Counted from the stretch's first letter, positions 45,190-56,870 are shown. The stretch is DNA of 64,000 nucleotides from Amorphophallus konjac (GCA_022559845.1 CM040120.1:163414334-163478333); one strand, 5' to 3'. Notes: generated from the letters alone by a model not told the origin. Numbers and translations: made by a program.

Positions 45190-46672
45190 AAACTTTAAAT
45201 TCAAAAGCATCATAAGAAAGTCAAGCTACATTCAGCTTTTTGTCCGCAAGGGGCCTGATCTTGTGTAATTCCTTCACATAAGCACGGCGTTCCTTGTCAT
45301 CTTCTTCCACCTCTTCCTGCCATGGGCGCACTTTGCTGATCTCCCACATGGTCAGCGCGTTCTGGATCGCTTCTCATCCTCCTCGGTTCCCATCTTTCTA
45401 GCTAAAAGGGGAGGGTAGTGTGATAGTGCGGGAGCTTCGGTTCGGGGTAGCCCAATCTGAAGATGGCACCGGTGCGGGTTGTAGATCGCCAAGGTAGTGT
45501 TCCCCACTAGCTGTAGATCAAGGCATGGTCACCGTGGTACCTTGAGCAAGGTGCTCCGCAGAACTCTTGGATGCATCATGAACTTCTCTATTGATAAGGT
45601 GTTGAGGAAGAGGCGCCAATCGTCCCGTGTTTTCTTGTCCGCCATCCGGCATTCAACCTATGAAGAGAATCCGAAGGCACCTCCCATAAAGAACAAAGGG
45701 TGGCTCCCGAAGATCCGGCTAGCTGAAGGTATGTCTTCCTTGGGTTGGAACTTGATTCTCACGCCCATCCAACACTCAAGTAGTATCATTGAGCCGAATA
45801 GAGGTCCTCCTAAGCAAGCTGAGCTAAGACCTTCATAAAGGTATGAAAGGACTGCTTGAGAAATTGATAAACGCCTTCACAAGCCACTGATAATGCTAAG
45901 GTTTTGGATATCTAGGAGGTGGTCGGTGGTGGTGAAAAGGAAGACCCCGCATAAGCAAACCGACACGGCTTTGGCAATGGCTTCATATCTTTCCCACTTG
46001 TTCTTGCAATGAGAGAGTATCCATTGAGCCATGGGTATCAAGTGAATATGGCATGGGCTGATCATGGTCCTTACGTCCTTCAGGTTGTGTATGAAGTCAC
46101 TTAGAATCAAGGATGGGTCAATAGGTTCAACCGTATGGCACACTAGATCTTCATCCCCCACTTTAGTCTTAGCAAGGGCTAGGTAGGTCTCTACCTCCTC
46201 CAATAGGACTGTAGCTTCAAAGGAAGGGAAGATGAAGGTGTGTGTTTGTGGATGCCATAGCTCTATGAGGGCTAAAATGCTTTCCCAATCCAAGGACAAT
46301 TTCTGGAAGTTCTTGGCCAAAACAAACAAAGGTTGAAGGTGCCATGCCCTAAGGATGGATAAGACTTCTAATGGGAGTTCCTTGACCATGGGAGCCACCC
46401 ACTTTAAGTTGGAATAACACCTTGGACCAGGGAGAGGCTAGAGAAAAGAGGAAGAAGAGAAAGGAGAAGAGAGAAGAATCATGAGAAGCATAGAAAGTGC
46501 AGAAATTGATGAACTTTTGAAATCAATTGGAACTTACCACTCTTTGGGCACTTGAGCTCAGATGCTTGGGGATTGATGTCAATCTTTGTAGCTCCCCATG
46601 CTCCTTCTTGACTGCTTTGGGCCCGGTATAGACCCTCTCTTCCATGCCCATCTCTCCAAAGCTTCTCTTCAT
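45190..46672 (-). pseudogene. Antisense gene 2: DUF7745/plant-mobile-domain-like protein
   Basis: Minus-strand, two exons. Exon 1 is 46,672-46,538 (ATG, 45 codons, ending at a GTAAGT donor). A 98-nt intron follows. Exon 2 starts at 46,437 after CTCTAG and stays in frame for over 350 codons. It shows KWVAPMVKELP, LIELWHPQTHTFIFPSFEATVLLEEV, a conserved middle (MISPCHIHLIPMAQWIL, AIAKAVSVCLCGVFLF) and LYEGLSSACLGGPLFG, the pattern of the plant DUF7745/plant-mobile-domain family. Stops are at 45,877, 45,658 and 45,529, with a frameshift near 45,380 before a charged tail. Introns of phase 0 and antisense position match antisense genes of Tat elements. Family assignment is by eye. Confidence 0.7.
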
Positions 46673-46906
46673 GATGTTCCTTGCCCTTTGATGGAGTTTT
46701 TAACCCTTGTAGCAGAGAATTAGTGAAAGCTGCGATTTTTGAGCTTGTTCCTAACTTATAAGGGCTTGATTCTAGTTCTAGAGTGAAAAGATTTGGGTTA
46801 GAAAGCCTTATCCTAAGTCTAGGAGGGTTCTAGTGGGGATTAAGGTCTCCATGCCTCGAGTTTGGGCTCTCACGGTAGAATCCATCTCGGAGTATAGTTT
46901 GTTCTC

Positions 46907-47163
46907 TGACGGTATATCGTAAGACCGTCACATCTCTCTAACGCTCCATCTTTGGATCGTCATATTTCCTGCTACACGTTGTTAGCTCAATCTCGCTCTG
47001 TCATGTCTGACGATCTAACATGGGACCGTTACAGATCTCTGACGCTCCATCACTAGACTGTCACCTTTTCTGCAACAAGTTTTCAGTCCAGTTGCGTTCT
47101 GTCATCTCTGACGGCCTAACCTTGATGCGTTACATGGCCCTGACGCCCCACCACTGGACTGTC
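46907..47163. repeat. Tat dyad cluster B (6 units)
   Basis: Units at about 46,907-46,931, 46,938-46,962, 47,007-47,031, 47,040-47,063, 47,109-47,132 and 47,140-47,163, grouped in pairs about 32 nt apart, pairs about 100 nt apart. Arms TGACGG/CCGTCA and TAACG/CGTTA. The cluster lies between the end of antisense gene 1 and the start of antisense gene 2, so it is upstream of gene 2. Confidence 0.85.
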
Positions 47164-47229
47164 ACACCTTCTGTTACAGGGTTTTGTTCCTTTTTTTCAG
47201 CCCGCTTTGGTCTGACCTGCCGGACTTAC

Positions 47230-47345
47230 ACCCTGTCTCTGCTTAACCTGTTCATTCACACATCCATTCACATGTCCATTCATGCATTCACACATTCATT
47301 ACATTCATTCACATCCACATTCACACATCCATTTCATCCGCATAA
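47230..47345. repeat. CATTCACA-rich low-complexity tract
   Basis: Irregular repetition of CATTCA and CATCCA. No coding significance. Confidence 0.85.
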
Positions 47346-47452
47346 ACAAAACACAAAAAAAGGAAATTTCATTCTGTTTCTATCATTTTATTTTATTCAT
47401 TCACATAAGTCATGTACAAGTGTGGGTGTCACAAGAAGAAACAAAATACAAG

Positions 47453-50429
47453 TCACTCGGCCAGTCTATCTCCCGAGCCGTCACTATCACCAGTGCCCTC
47501 TTGCCGCTTTGCTGGTGGCTCCTGGACGCTGCTCTCCTCCCCCCGCTGCCGTCTCCGGTCTGCCTCCTCGTTCCTCCGATGGCCGGAGGAGCTGGTGAAG
47601 TAGTCTCGGAATCCGCTGCTGGGTGCAACGCTCTGGCTCCTGCTACTAGTCCCTGACTTCTTCCCTAGAAGTCGAAGGGCCTCCTTCATGCCCATAATCA
47701 CACCCTTCATCTCGATGGTCTGCACTCGGAACTGATCTCGCTCGCCCCTCAAACGCGCGGCATCAGCTCTAAGTCGCTTCACCTCCTCATCATCCATACG
47801 CCGGCGGGTCTCTCCTGCGCTCAGTCTGGCAACCTCCGCCCAGAGATGGGAAGCCTCGGCTACCGCTGCAGTCAGCTCTCTTGCCTGCATTTTGCATAAT
47901 CAGTCCATTAGGCATTAGACATTTGCAAGCATTTAAGTCTAAAGGAGCATTTTAGATTCTTACCCGCTCCGCGAGGGTGGCCTCCGCCTCCTCGGCCCGA
48001 GTTACCGCTCGAGAAAACTCTGCATCCTGCTTAGCCCTGCCCCCAGCAGGGTGTGACGATGAGGACAGAGCATTCGGTCCTGCTCTTTGGGCTCCCTCGG
48101 CCCGCTGCATTTAGAGGTCAAAGTTAGTCATTTGCATCATAAGCACAAGCATTTAAGTCTTAAGTGTAGAAAATCACCAAAAGCTCCAAGGCAGTCCGGT
48201 ACTCATCCTGCTGCTTGATGGTGGCATGGAGGAGTCCCTCGAGTTTGGCTATGCGTCCCTGTGGGTCTAGCTGCATTTAGAAAGCAATGTCAGTGCATAT
48301 ACAATAGAAATTTAAAATAGACAGAGTTTTGAGTTTAGAAGTTCATACCGGTCGTCGGGTGCCTTTGAACACCTGGTCGCCGTATCTCCGGGAGTAGTCC
48401 ATGAGGTAGGCCTCGTCGCTATCCGCTTGATCTTTCAACGCCCGGCCTTTCTTGTTCCAATCGTGCACATATTTTGCCTTCCGGGTGCACCAATCAACAT
48501 CTCCGCTAATGCCCTTTGAAGACTTGCTTGGGCGCTCGTCATCTTTGAGGGGGAATGTCACCTTTGGCTGATGAAGTCCCCGTGTCCTCAGGATCAGGCG
48601 GTAATGCAGTGGCTCGATCACGTTAATGCAGTGTAGCTAGATATCTCGCCCGCTGTATGCCAAGGATGAAGTGACCCATGGCTGTCCCTCGTAGCCTTCA
48701 TCTCGGTATGGTGTCCAGCGCACCTGAAAAAGGCAATTGAGTCCATGTCAGCATCTTTAGCAGTATGTAGAAGCATTTAGCAGCATTTAGAAAACATTTA
48801 AGAAGCATATAGGAAGTTTAAGCTCGGAGCTTACCGCTGTGTGTGGGAATGAGTCAAGATCATCCTGGATGGCCCGGGTTAGCCTGTTGATCGATCTCGT
48901 GTCCCTCGCTACCACCCACCATCTCGAGATGGGGATCCGCTCGGGATGAAGCTGAGTACCTCGCCCAATCTCCGGGAGGTAGAGAAAGCTCCAAATCTAC
49001 ATTTAGGGTCAAGTGTCAGCATAATTGCACAATCATAATCATAATAGAAAGTATCTTAGAGATCAGCATTTACCTGTAGGAAATGCGAGAAGCCGTCTAG
49101 CATCGTTCGTTGGTCTGTGGTGCTGAGCGACTCGAAGAGGAAGGCAAGCAATGCCGCTCCCCATGCATACTTCCCTACACTACCCAAGTCCTGTAGCAGT
49201 GGTAGTAGCCTGCAGCTGATCACATCGGCTCGGGTCGGAAAAAGTAGCTTTCCAAACAATAGCATCAGAAATCACCTCAGGACTTAGTCTCCCTCTTGTC
49301 CTGTCTCTACCGTCACTCGTGGGCGTACCTGCTCTATCACCCGATCTATGTGCTGCTCGGGTAGCTCGACGACCGCTATAACTGTTCCTCTCAACCCCAG
49401 ACTATCTTACAGTCTTGATCTCGAAAGCTGGGATGATGTGTCCCATGGTCTGATCAAATCTAAGCCCAGCAGCTCCTGAGCTAGCACTCTGTAATCTCCA
49501 TATGTCCACCCAGTCACGGCGGCTCCGTGGACTCGCAATCCTGTAATCCTCGCTATGTCTTCTAATGTGGGGATCATGTGGCCCCATGGGAAGATGAAAG
49601 CTCGGCTCACGGGGTCCCATCTCTCGTGGAGTGCGTACAAGAGCGGCGTATCTTTCCTTGTCACCTCGATGCTCAACACCTCGGCAAATCCCATGGCAGC
49701 TAGTCTCTCTCTCTGGTGATCAGGCAATGCCTGGTACACCACCCTGATCTGGAGCCAAGAAATCCAGGTTCTTCTTTTCCCTTACACACATGTAAAATAA
49801 AAATTAGTCATCTCATTAGTCTAAATTCATTTCATATTATATGCATAAAACAACAAAAAAATTGAATAAGCAAAAAAAAACCTAAAAAATCAAGTTCTGG
49901 CTCTGGTTCATCTGACGGTCGTAACCTGGCACGTCAGGGTTCTCTGACGCACCAAGGGTGGCGCGTCAGGTGTTGTGACGGTCACTGCAACGACCGTTAT
50001 GCTCCCAGTGCGTGGGCATCATCTCCTTCATTCCCCTAGCGAGTGGAAATGGCCGAACTGGCCTACAAACTCCCCCAATGGGTCCCCAGACCCATTTCTA
50101 TCCCTACAAACACACATGCATGAACTTAAAATTTTAAAATTAGGGTTTTAGGGTTGAGGACCTACCTCATGGTCACGACCTCTTTTCTTCTTTTCTGGTC
50201 CCGTGGCTTCCTCTTCATCAGCCACGGCCTCCTCCATGGCCTCTTCTCTTTCTTCCTCGGCCGTGGGAGGGTCTTCCTCCGCCATTCTCTCCGCCGCCGC
50301 CGCCGGTTGATCGGTTGCCGCCGGGAGGACTTCTTCTTGGTCCACTCGAGCTCGGAACCATTTGATCACCTTCATCTTCTTCCCTTTCTCCCTCCTCATG
50401 GGTGGCCGAGGGAGCTCATCGCCGGCCAT
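47453..50429 (-). pseudogene. Antisense gene 1: seven-exon plant-mobile-domain protein
   Basis: Minus-strand exons 50,429-50,166, 49,748-49,074, 48,996-48,835, 48,723-48,349, 48,270-48,178, 48,104-47,964 and 47,884-47,453, about 713 codons. Every intron is GT-AG and every exon length divides by three (phase 0). Exon 1 is acidic/basic with a nuclear-signal-like KKKRGR. Exons 2-4 hold the plant mobile domain (LLYALHERWDPVSRAFIF, MIPTLEDIARITGLRVHG, YAWGAALLAFLFESLS, PISRWWVVARDT, VRWTPYRDE). Exons 5-7 form a coiled coil and a Ser/Arg/Glu-rich tail. There are only four nonsense codons (49,407, 49,284, 49,272, 48,637) and no frameshift. The host family (MAIN/MAIL1) acts in nuclear silencing and genome stability; an element role is inferred. 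Confidence 0.82.
49912..50010. repeat. Tat dyad cluster C, inside intron 1 of antisense gene 1
   Basis: Three units of TGACGG...CGTCA or TGACGC...GCGTCA type between 49,912 and 50,005. They fall within the 417-nt first intron (49,749-50,165) and not in the exons on either side. Confidence 0.75.
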
Positions 50430-50547
50430 CGCTCGTCGGTAGGGGTGTTCGCTGGAGGTCTTTGTCTAGGTGGCGTTGTTTGGGTGTTTGAACGAATGAG
50501 GGGGAATGGCCGTTCGGTTTTTTTTTTTTTGAACACCCAGGAACTGT

Positions 50548-50705
50548 AACGGTCTATCGTAAGGCCGTCACAGTCTCTAACGCGTCTCTCTTGGACCGTC
50601 AGGTAATTGAGTTATCTAATTTTTGAAAAATGTGAAGTGACGTTGTATGATGCACCACGTTTAGACCGTTACATGAGTCTGACACGCCTTCCATGGACTG
50701 TCAGA
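50548..50705. repeat. Tat dyad cluster D, upstream of antisense gene 1
   Basis: Units at about 50,548-50,572, 50,578-50,602, 50,652-50,674 and 50,680-50,703 with TAACGG/CCGTCA-type arms. It begins about 120 bp 5' of the antisense gene's start codon, in promoter position. Confidence 0.8.
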
Positions 50706-50709
50706 GACT

Positions 50710-51687
50710 TTGAATTGTTTAATGAATATTAATGCCCTATTTATCAAGATTTATGCTTAAATGATCATTATGTTTACATGCCTTATCTTATCAATGAAGT
50801 TCATGCTTGAATATGATTAATCATTGTTGGATAACCACTCTTTCTATGGATGAAAGTCACGAACGCCATTTAGCCATCATACTTCGCCGTTCGCCAGGCA
50901 GATAAGTTAGGTGCAGTATCTCTATCCCTATATCCGTTAATGCATTACTATATGTTATGTATGATATATTATCTCGAGAACCGGCTGGTCATTCATGTGT
51001 TCTGGGATCTGATGTTCCACTTAAATAAAAGTGATGATGATCTAAGTGCACATGTTTAATCGTTGGATAGGCCGTTAGGTTGGAAAAGTTTGGAGACGAT
51101 GGTTCTGTCTTTCACGCCGTAGTTGCAGATGGTGTCCTAACCCTAGTTTCTCCAGTCTAGCAATACTATTCTCGAGTATCTTATTATTTTTCGTTCTTTG
51201 CATTTATTTTGATGATTTCTTTATTTTAGCCCAGCATGCATCATACGCATCTTTGAGCATTCATGAGCCTCATCTGTCCAAGTGTCTCAGCGATGGTGAA
51301 TAGCTGTGTTCATTGATCTCGAATAAGGAGAGTTATTCCACTCTGAATTGGAAGGTTTCCTTTGGTCTGCTCGCTTGATCTGGTTAGCTGAAGATTCCTG
51401 TCTGGAGTTTAATTGCTTGTATCTTTCCTTTCCGTTGCTCCGGCCCCTGGCCGTGTTTTCCTTTCCTTAGTTTTTAGTTCCTCCAGACATGCGTCATTTG
51501 GTTGGCTATTTCCTTGTGGTTAGTCCGGAGTTTTTCAGAAAATTCCTATCGCTTGTTGGTTGAGAACAGTTGTCGTTTGCCTTAACACCCGCTTTTCAGT
51601 TTGCCCCGCTTCATCTCCATGTTCCATTTCGCTTTTGCTTCACCTCCGCTCGCTCCCTTGCAAAGAGGACGTTAAGGAGGGGCATCT
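50710..51687 (+). other. Tat 3' non-coding region and polypurine tract
   Basis: No gene seen. It ends with a purine-rich tract (AAAGAGGACGTTAAGGAGGGG, last 15 bases 51,673-51,687) directly before the LTR start TGTTGACACC. Confidence 0.75.
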
Positions 51688-53420
51688 GTTGACACCCGTT
51701 TTATGACCAATAAGTTGGGTCATCTCCTTGTTCATTTTATATGATGCTCCGAGTTGTTCATCCTTTATTAAGCCTTCTTGGTCAATTTGAGGTCTATTTC
51801 ATGGGTCATGTCTCCTTGGTTGGGTCTAGTTCCTTATCTCTTTCCGCTGGACGAAGCTTAGCAAGCTCTTCTTTCATTTGCACTCTATTGTCTCTAACGC
51901 ATCTCTCCTGGCGCGTTACAATCCTCTAACGCATCTACCTTGGTCCGTTACATCATGCCAGAGTCCTTAAGCTTATGGCTTCTTTCAAGCTTATCTTTTT
52001 AGCCTATTCGTTGGGTGTGACGGCTTATCGTGCGGCCGCTACATGAATTGTGACGCACCTACCCATGACCGTTACATTCATCTAGAGTCCTATGTTCGTA
52101 AACTTCTCCGGTTGATCTTATCTTTCAGTGGATAAGGTTGTGTGACGGTCCATCCCTGTGGCGTTACATCCTTGTGGCGGTCTATCGAGTTCTAGCAGAA
52201 CTGCTCTTTCTTTGCTACACTGTGGTCGAATTAAGAGTTTGATCTAAGGATTTCTCCTTCAAATCTAATTCTCAGAACCTTCTGTTTGTTTCGATGGACT
52301 CTTGGGAGTATTATCTTCACGAGTTTGCCAAGAAACGTCCTACTTTCTAGCTAGATTATCCTCAACTCGAACCTAGACTTTGAGGGTCTATAAATAGAAC
52401 CCTTGACTTCATGGCTTGAGGAGGAGACATCTGGAGTTCGCGTCAAAGTGCTACCACATCTTGGAGCTAGAACCAACCAAGGAGAGCTTCTTCCCATGTC
52501 CATCTGCTTCCAAAGTCCAGGGAGTATTGATTCCAAGGGTTTAGTTCAGTCAAGTTGTCATCTTAGTATCTTTTCCCTCATCCAAGCATCATAAGCATTG
52601 TCCCTCTTCTTCTACCACGTTCTTGCATCTTCTGCATCCATTTAAAACATCATCCCAACATTTAAAACGCCCCAGAGGGGTTAAAAAAACAACCTCCTCG
52701 GTATTTCTATTTCCTTTTGCATGTTCTTAAGTTCTTTAATCTATTGATACTACTTTGTCCAAGGGCTAATCTGGGTTGTTTTTCTTGTGTTCTACATTCT
52801 TCTGCAGGTTTACAGAGCCGATAGCACGAGGCCCAAGCTCTCTGGCCAGCTGGAAAGCTTGGAGATCAAAAGATTCCCAGTTCTTATTCTGCAGATGCTC
52901 TGACGGTCCATCAAAGGCGCGTTAGAGTCTTGTAGCGGTCTATCTTGAAGCCGTCACACGTCCTGTGGCGCATCAGTCTTCGACCGTTACATCTGACAGA
53001 GCTGCAGTTTCTGGTTGTTTTCTCTCTCCCGTGGGCGGGTGCATCATCCTCCTATTCTAAGGTACTTATCAGGTCTTTGGCTTATTTTTACCTTAGTGGC
53101 GATCACATCTTTTCTTAGTTTGGGCATTAGCATTCTCTTTCATCATATCTCTTCTTTACTTTGCTTGTTCCACCTACACGGTGTGTTTTTCCATTACTCC
53201 TTATTCCATGCCTCGGCGTGTGTTTTTCTTTATTTGCATAGCTTAGCCTTGATTGAGATAGCATGCCCATGCTAGAGCTTATGCTGGTTGCCTAGGTTCA
53301 TGATTCACATGTTCATAGGTTGAGTGATTCTATTATTTGATTCATACTTCATCATAGTTGGCATCATAGCCCATCTTGCAAAAGAAGGGACACATTAAAA
53401 CCAACAGTATCCTCCTGACA
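51688..53420 (+). repeat. Tat 3' LTR
   Basis: Starts TGTTGACACCCGTTTTATGACC. The end is uncertain: about 53,406 (CCAACA) or 53,420 (CCTGACA), giving 1.72-1.73 kb, matching the solo LTR at 31,476-33,207 whose start is nearly the same. TATA box CTATAAATAG at 52,388-52,397. Dyads lie before the TATA box (51,896-51,950, 52,017-52,073, 52,142-52,190) and after it (52,900-53,000). Frames within are shadows. Confidence 0.8.
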
Positions 53421-54609
53421 AGGTTTGCCTTCTCGATCCAAACTCACCTTTTGATATATCAGAGATGTTATGTGAAAATGATGGATTATGGTAAATCTAA
53501 CTCAATCAATATAACCAAATTAATCTATGTGTGTGCTTGCACAGAATGGTGATAGGTGAAAAGGATCAAACCACACAAGAGACATGATTTTTAGGTGGTT
53601 TGGATGCAACAACGGAAACATACGTCCACCCCTCACGATCTGTGTGGATTCCCACACTATCTTGTAAAAGATTACAAGATCAAACCACACACACACACTC
53701 GTGAGGAGTTCGGAACTCCCACGAAGGTGCACAGGCACCGAATGACACAGAAAATTGAAGAAAGAGAAACTACACACACACACAGATCTACATAGATTTA
53801 CACACACAAGTGTTTAGATATTACAGGAACACACACTTGAAGCTCAACTAGAAATGAAAGAAGAAACACAAAATAAAAGCTTCAGATTTAAGCTCCCTCT
53901 TAGTGGATTTAGAGGATTTTGGATGCAGCTTGATCTCCACTTGACTTGGGTTGATTGGCCTCAAATTGAGCTTGAGAAGCTTGGAGATGGATGAAGAACT
54001 TCTTACACAGAACACTGTTCACAGAGCTACTGTAGCAGCACTCTTTCTCCTTTGGCAACCCCCTTTGATCTCCCATGAGTGAGTAGGGTTTCTTTTCCCC
54101 AAAAGATGTTTTTATATAACTTGGATGGTCAAGGACAAGCCAAGACACAGATCAACAATTCCATGGATGTCTGAAGACTTTTGGGATTAAAAAACTATTG
54201 ATAGATGCTTCAGCCTCGTGGAGAAAAATAAGTCAAGAATGGAGGCTTCAAAGTTGGCGGTCGACTGGGCATAGGTGGGCGGTCGACTGAAATTTTACAA
54301 AGATTGAGCCTCTCAATGCTGGGAAAATCGGTCGACCAGTCCCTGGCCGGCGGTTGATCGCGCCTGGAAAAACCTACATTTTTAGTGGAGTTAGCCAATG
54401 AATCATAGCCTGTAAACAAATTAGTTTGAGACCAGTTCTTGTTCCAAACAATATGAGTTGGTTTGACTTATCCTGGGCATTTTTGAGGCACGATAGAATT
54501 AGGCATTTGCTTTGATGAAAAATGTCTTGAGAGGGGTTTAAGTGAGTTATCAACCTATTTGTAATGTCGGGGTTTTGTTATCATCAAAATCGTCTGGAGA
54601 GACTCAACA
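53421..54609 (-). repeat. SIRE-type 3' LTR, partly truncated
   Basis: On minus it starts TGTTGAGTCTCTCC directly after the SIRE purine tract and GATGATG box (54,610-54,635). It contains the SIRE landmark GGTGGTTTGG near 53,600. A TATA-like box (TATATAAA on minus) lies at about 54,118-54,110. GTCGAC motifs occur at 54,260, 54,282 and 54,331. The usual GAGGGGGGTGAAT end is missing, so the left end is cut by the Tat junction. It differs from the other two SIRE LTRs and lacks their long direct arrays. Confidence 0.7.
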
Positions 54610-56870
54610 ATCTCCCCCTTTTTGATGATGACAAAACTCTAGATTACAAGTGCATTGGCATGTCTTCAAGCAAATTTGGAACTAAGCAAGGCCAATAGTC
54701 CACAAGGTGATTAAAACAAAAACTCATTTCTTTAGGCAAAACAATGCAAGCCATGCAACACTTTATTTGCTAAAGAAATAGGAAATGAGAGACAAGAACC
54801 AACAATGTGAAATCAAATACCAATTGCATTCATTTCATCATTTCATTACAAAGTACATTGATGCTTGAGAGAATGCAAGACTTCTAGACATCATGACAAA
54901 GGGAAATGCAAAACAGACTCACAAAATGCAATGACTCACAAAATGTTCTCACAAATGATCATTCATATAGAACATAAGATCATGCATGCATAAACTATAT
55001 AAGACCCTGCATAACTACTTCTCCCCCTTTGGCATCATCAAAGCAGGGATAGGATAGACCAAAAGTAGACCTAGAAGACATAATACCGAAGTACAATAGT
55101 CTAGAGGGAGGAAGCAAAAGAAAAATTCTTATGGGTCTTCTGCAGGAGGCTGATCCTCTGGAGGAGTAGACTGATATCCAAGGCGGCGGCGGATGTCCTC
55201 AAGAGAATGGTCTTGAAGTTGAAGACGATCCTGAATATGGCCAATGGAGATGTCACAGGCCGCATCACGGCGCTGCATTCCAAGAAGTGTTAAGTTCATG
55301 ATGTGGAAGGCCTGGCTAGAATCAGCAACACTGTCTGTGAGAGTAGTCATATGGGTGGAGAGTATGGTCATCTGAGTGGAGAGAGTGTCCAAGACCGTGG
55401 AGAAGGAATCTATGCGACCTGACATAGTGTCAATCACATTACCCATAGTGTCTATGCGATCCCCAAAGGTAGAAAGTCGATCCCCGAAGGTATCCACTCG
55501 AGTTTCCATTTTAGTAATACGCCTGTCAAAAGTCTCATAGTCTGCCCAAGAGTGTTGTCCAGCCCCCTGAGTAGAAGACTCCCCATGAAAGAACTGTGGT
55601 GGGGGAGGCATCTTTAGATCCATGTGATGAGGTGAAGATGGAGGAGGCCAGTCGGAACTGGAGGGGGGCATCCCCTTGACCCTATTGCTGCTCTTGTTCC
55701 TGCTCTTCCTCACTGTCAGCTTCTTCTCCATAAATAGGCACATCCCGGCATAAATCCCCATCGGGACCATAATAATATCCAAAATCTGTAAAAATCTTAT
55801 GCTTATTATATATATCAACTTGTCGAACGTAAATGAACAGTTCATTTGCCAAATTGATCCCAACATAGATGAATATGTCGGTCAACTGTGAAGCATAGGG
55901 CAAGGATCTTCGCAAATTGGTTCGACAGGTTCCAATCAGATTCGTCATGAGGCGACCCATGTTGACTTGAATCACATTCATAACATTCTAAAACAGAAAC
56001 TTGTGAACCTCTGTCACTTCACTTCTACTGTCATTCTTTGGATAAATGAGGGAGGTAAACATATGGTGCAATATACACTGCAATGGTGGGAAATGTTTGG
56101 CATTCAATATTATGAAGTTGCTGACACCATGCACGTAATCACAACTAGTCATAGCAAGAAACGTTTCTGCAACAGCACCATGACCAAAAACCATGTCGGC
56201 TCCTCTAGCCGAAACTCCTAAGCCATGCTCAAACAGATCTAGAGTAATATGAAGCTCCCACCTTGAACAACTATATATAATTCCTCATTTCTTTCGACCA
56301 AATTTCCATAAAACTGTTGCACTAGATTGAGTTAATATCGGGTATATCTTGTGACAAAATCAATCCAACCTGGTTGAATCTCAAAGACAGCACATAAATC
56401 GGGCAAAATCTCGTTCACCTCATTGAAGTCGACCAAACGAGGGTCGATAATGGGCCGTGGAGGCAAACGAGGTGCACGACGAGGTGTTGGTGCCCGCTGT
56501 GTGGTGGATGAGCCAGGGCCTCTCATCTCTGACCATTGGGCTCCCCTTTGGCCGAACGCTGAGAGCTCCGTCTAGGCGGCATCCTGAACTAGAAGACCCG
56601 GTGTAGAAACCCTTGAAGATCAATCTCAACCCTAGGGATGAAGATGGACCAAAAGACACTCCTTGGGCTTGGAATGATCTTCTCCACAATCTGGAACCCT
56701 AGGTAGGTCTTCACGAACGCACGAACAGTCGCGGAGATATCGTCCAAAAATCATGACGAATCGACCAAATCTAGTGCAGGTGAAGAAGAAAAGAGGTTTT
56801 TGGGATTGAGAAATGGGAGTTTTGTGTTTTAGGGTTAGGGAATAAGGTATGAGAGAGAGTGGGGGCATTG
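54610..56870 (-). pseudogene. SIRE envelope-like / plant-transposon-type ORF, broken
   Basis: Leftward frames: 56,526-56,332 (PRRAPRLPPRPIIDPRLVDFNEVNEI, GWIDFVTRYTRY), 56,194-55,988 (CDYVHGVSNFIILNAKHFPPLQ), 55,981-55,682 (MGRLMTNLIGTCRTNLRRS, acidic end) and 55,866-55,129. The last frame has a Pro-rich hinge, then FGDRLSTFGDRIDTMGNVID and similar 7-residue repeats, a coiled coil. This order fits the third ORF of SIRE/Maximus elements, often called envelope-like. Function is unknown and an envelope role is disputed. Several frameshifts and stops. The 3' side runs about 500 bp non-coding to the PPT. Confidence 0.65.

Larger units (their letters stand above)
30313..53420 (+). mobile_element. 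Tat-lineage Ty3/gypsy element, 5'-truncated, with nested insertions
   Basis: Order on plus: gag end, protease and G-patch (30.3-31.5), spacer, RT, RNase H, archaeal-type RNase H and integrase (33.2-36.9 and 42.9-43.7), a long non-coding region holding two antisense genes (45.2-50.4), PPT (51,673-51,687) and 3' LTR (51,688 to about 53,420). The second, archaeal-type RNase H and the downstream antisense genes are Tat hallmarks. Antisense genes after pol are known from relatives such as Grande, RIRE2 and Retand. The 5' LTR and most of gag are missing. A solo LTR and a chromovirus are inserted within pol. Confidence 0.85.

Noticed and set aside
49267..49620. Frameshift pair in exon 2 of antisense gene 1
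   Set aside because: A second frame looked plausible over 49,402-49,620, but the original frame gives a coherent domain across the whole exon with three nonsense codons, and exon length and phase fit it.
30313..53420. Host gene for the plant-mobile-domain protein
   Set aside because: Position between integrase and PPT/LTR of a Tat element, antisense orientation and shared dyads argue for an element-borne gene.
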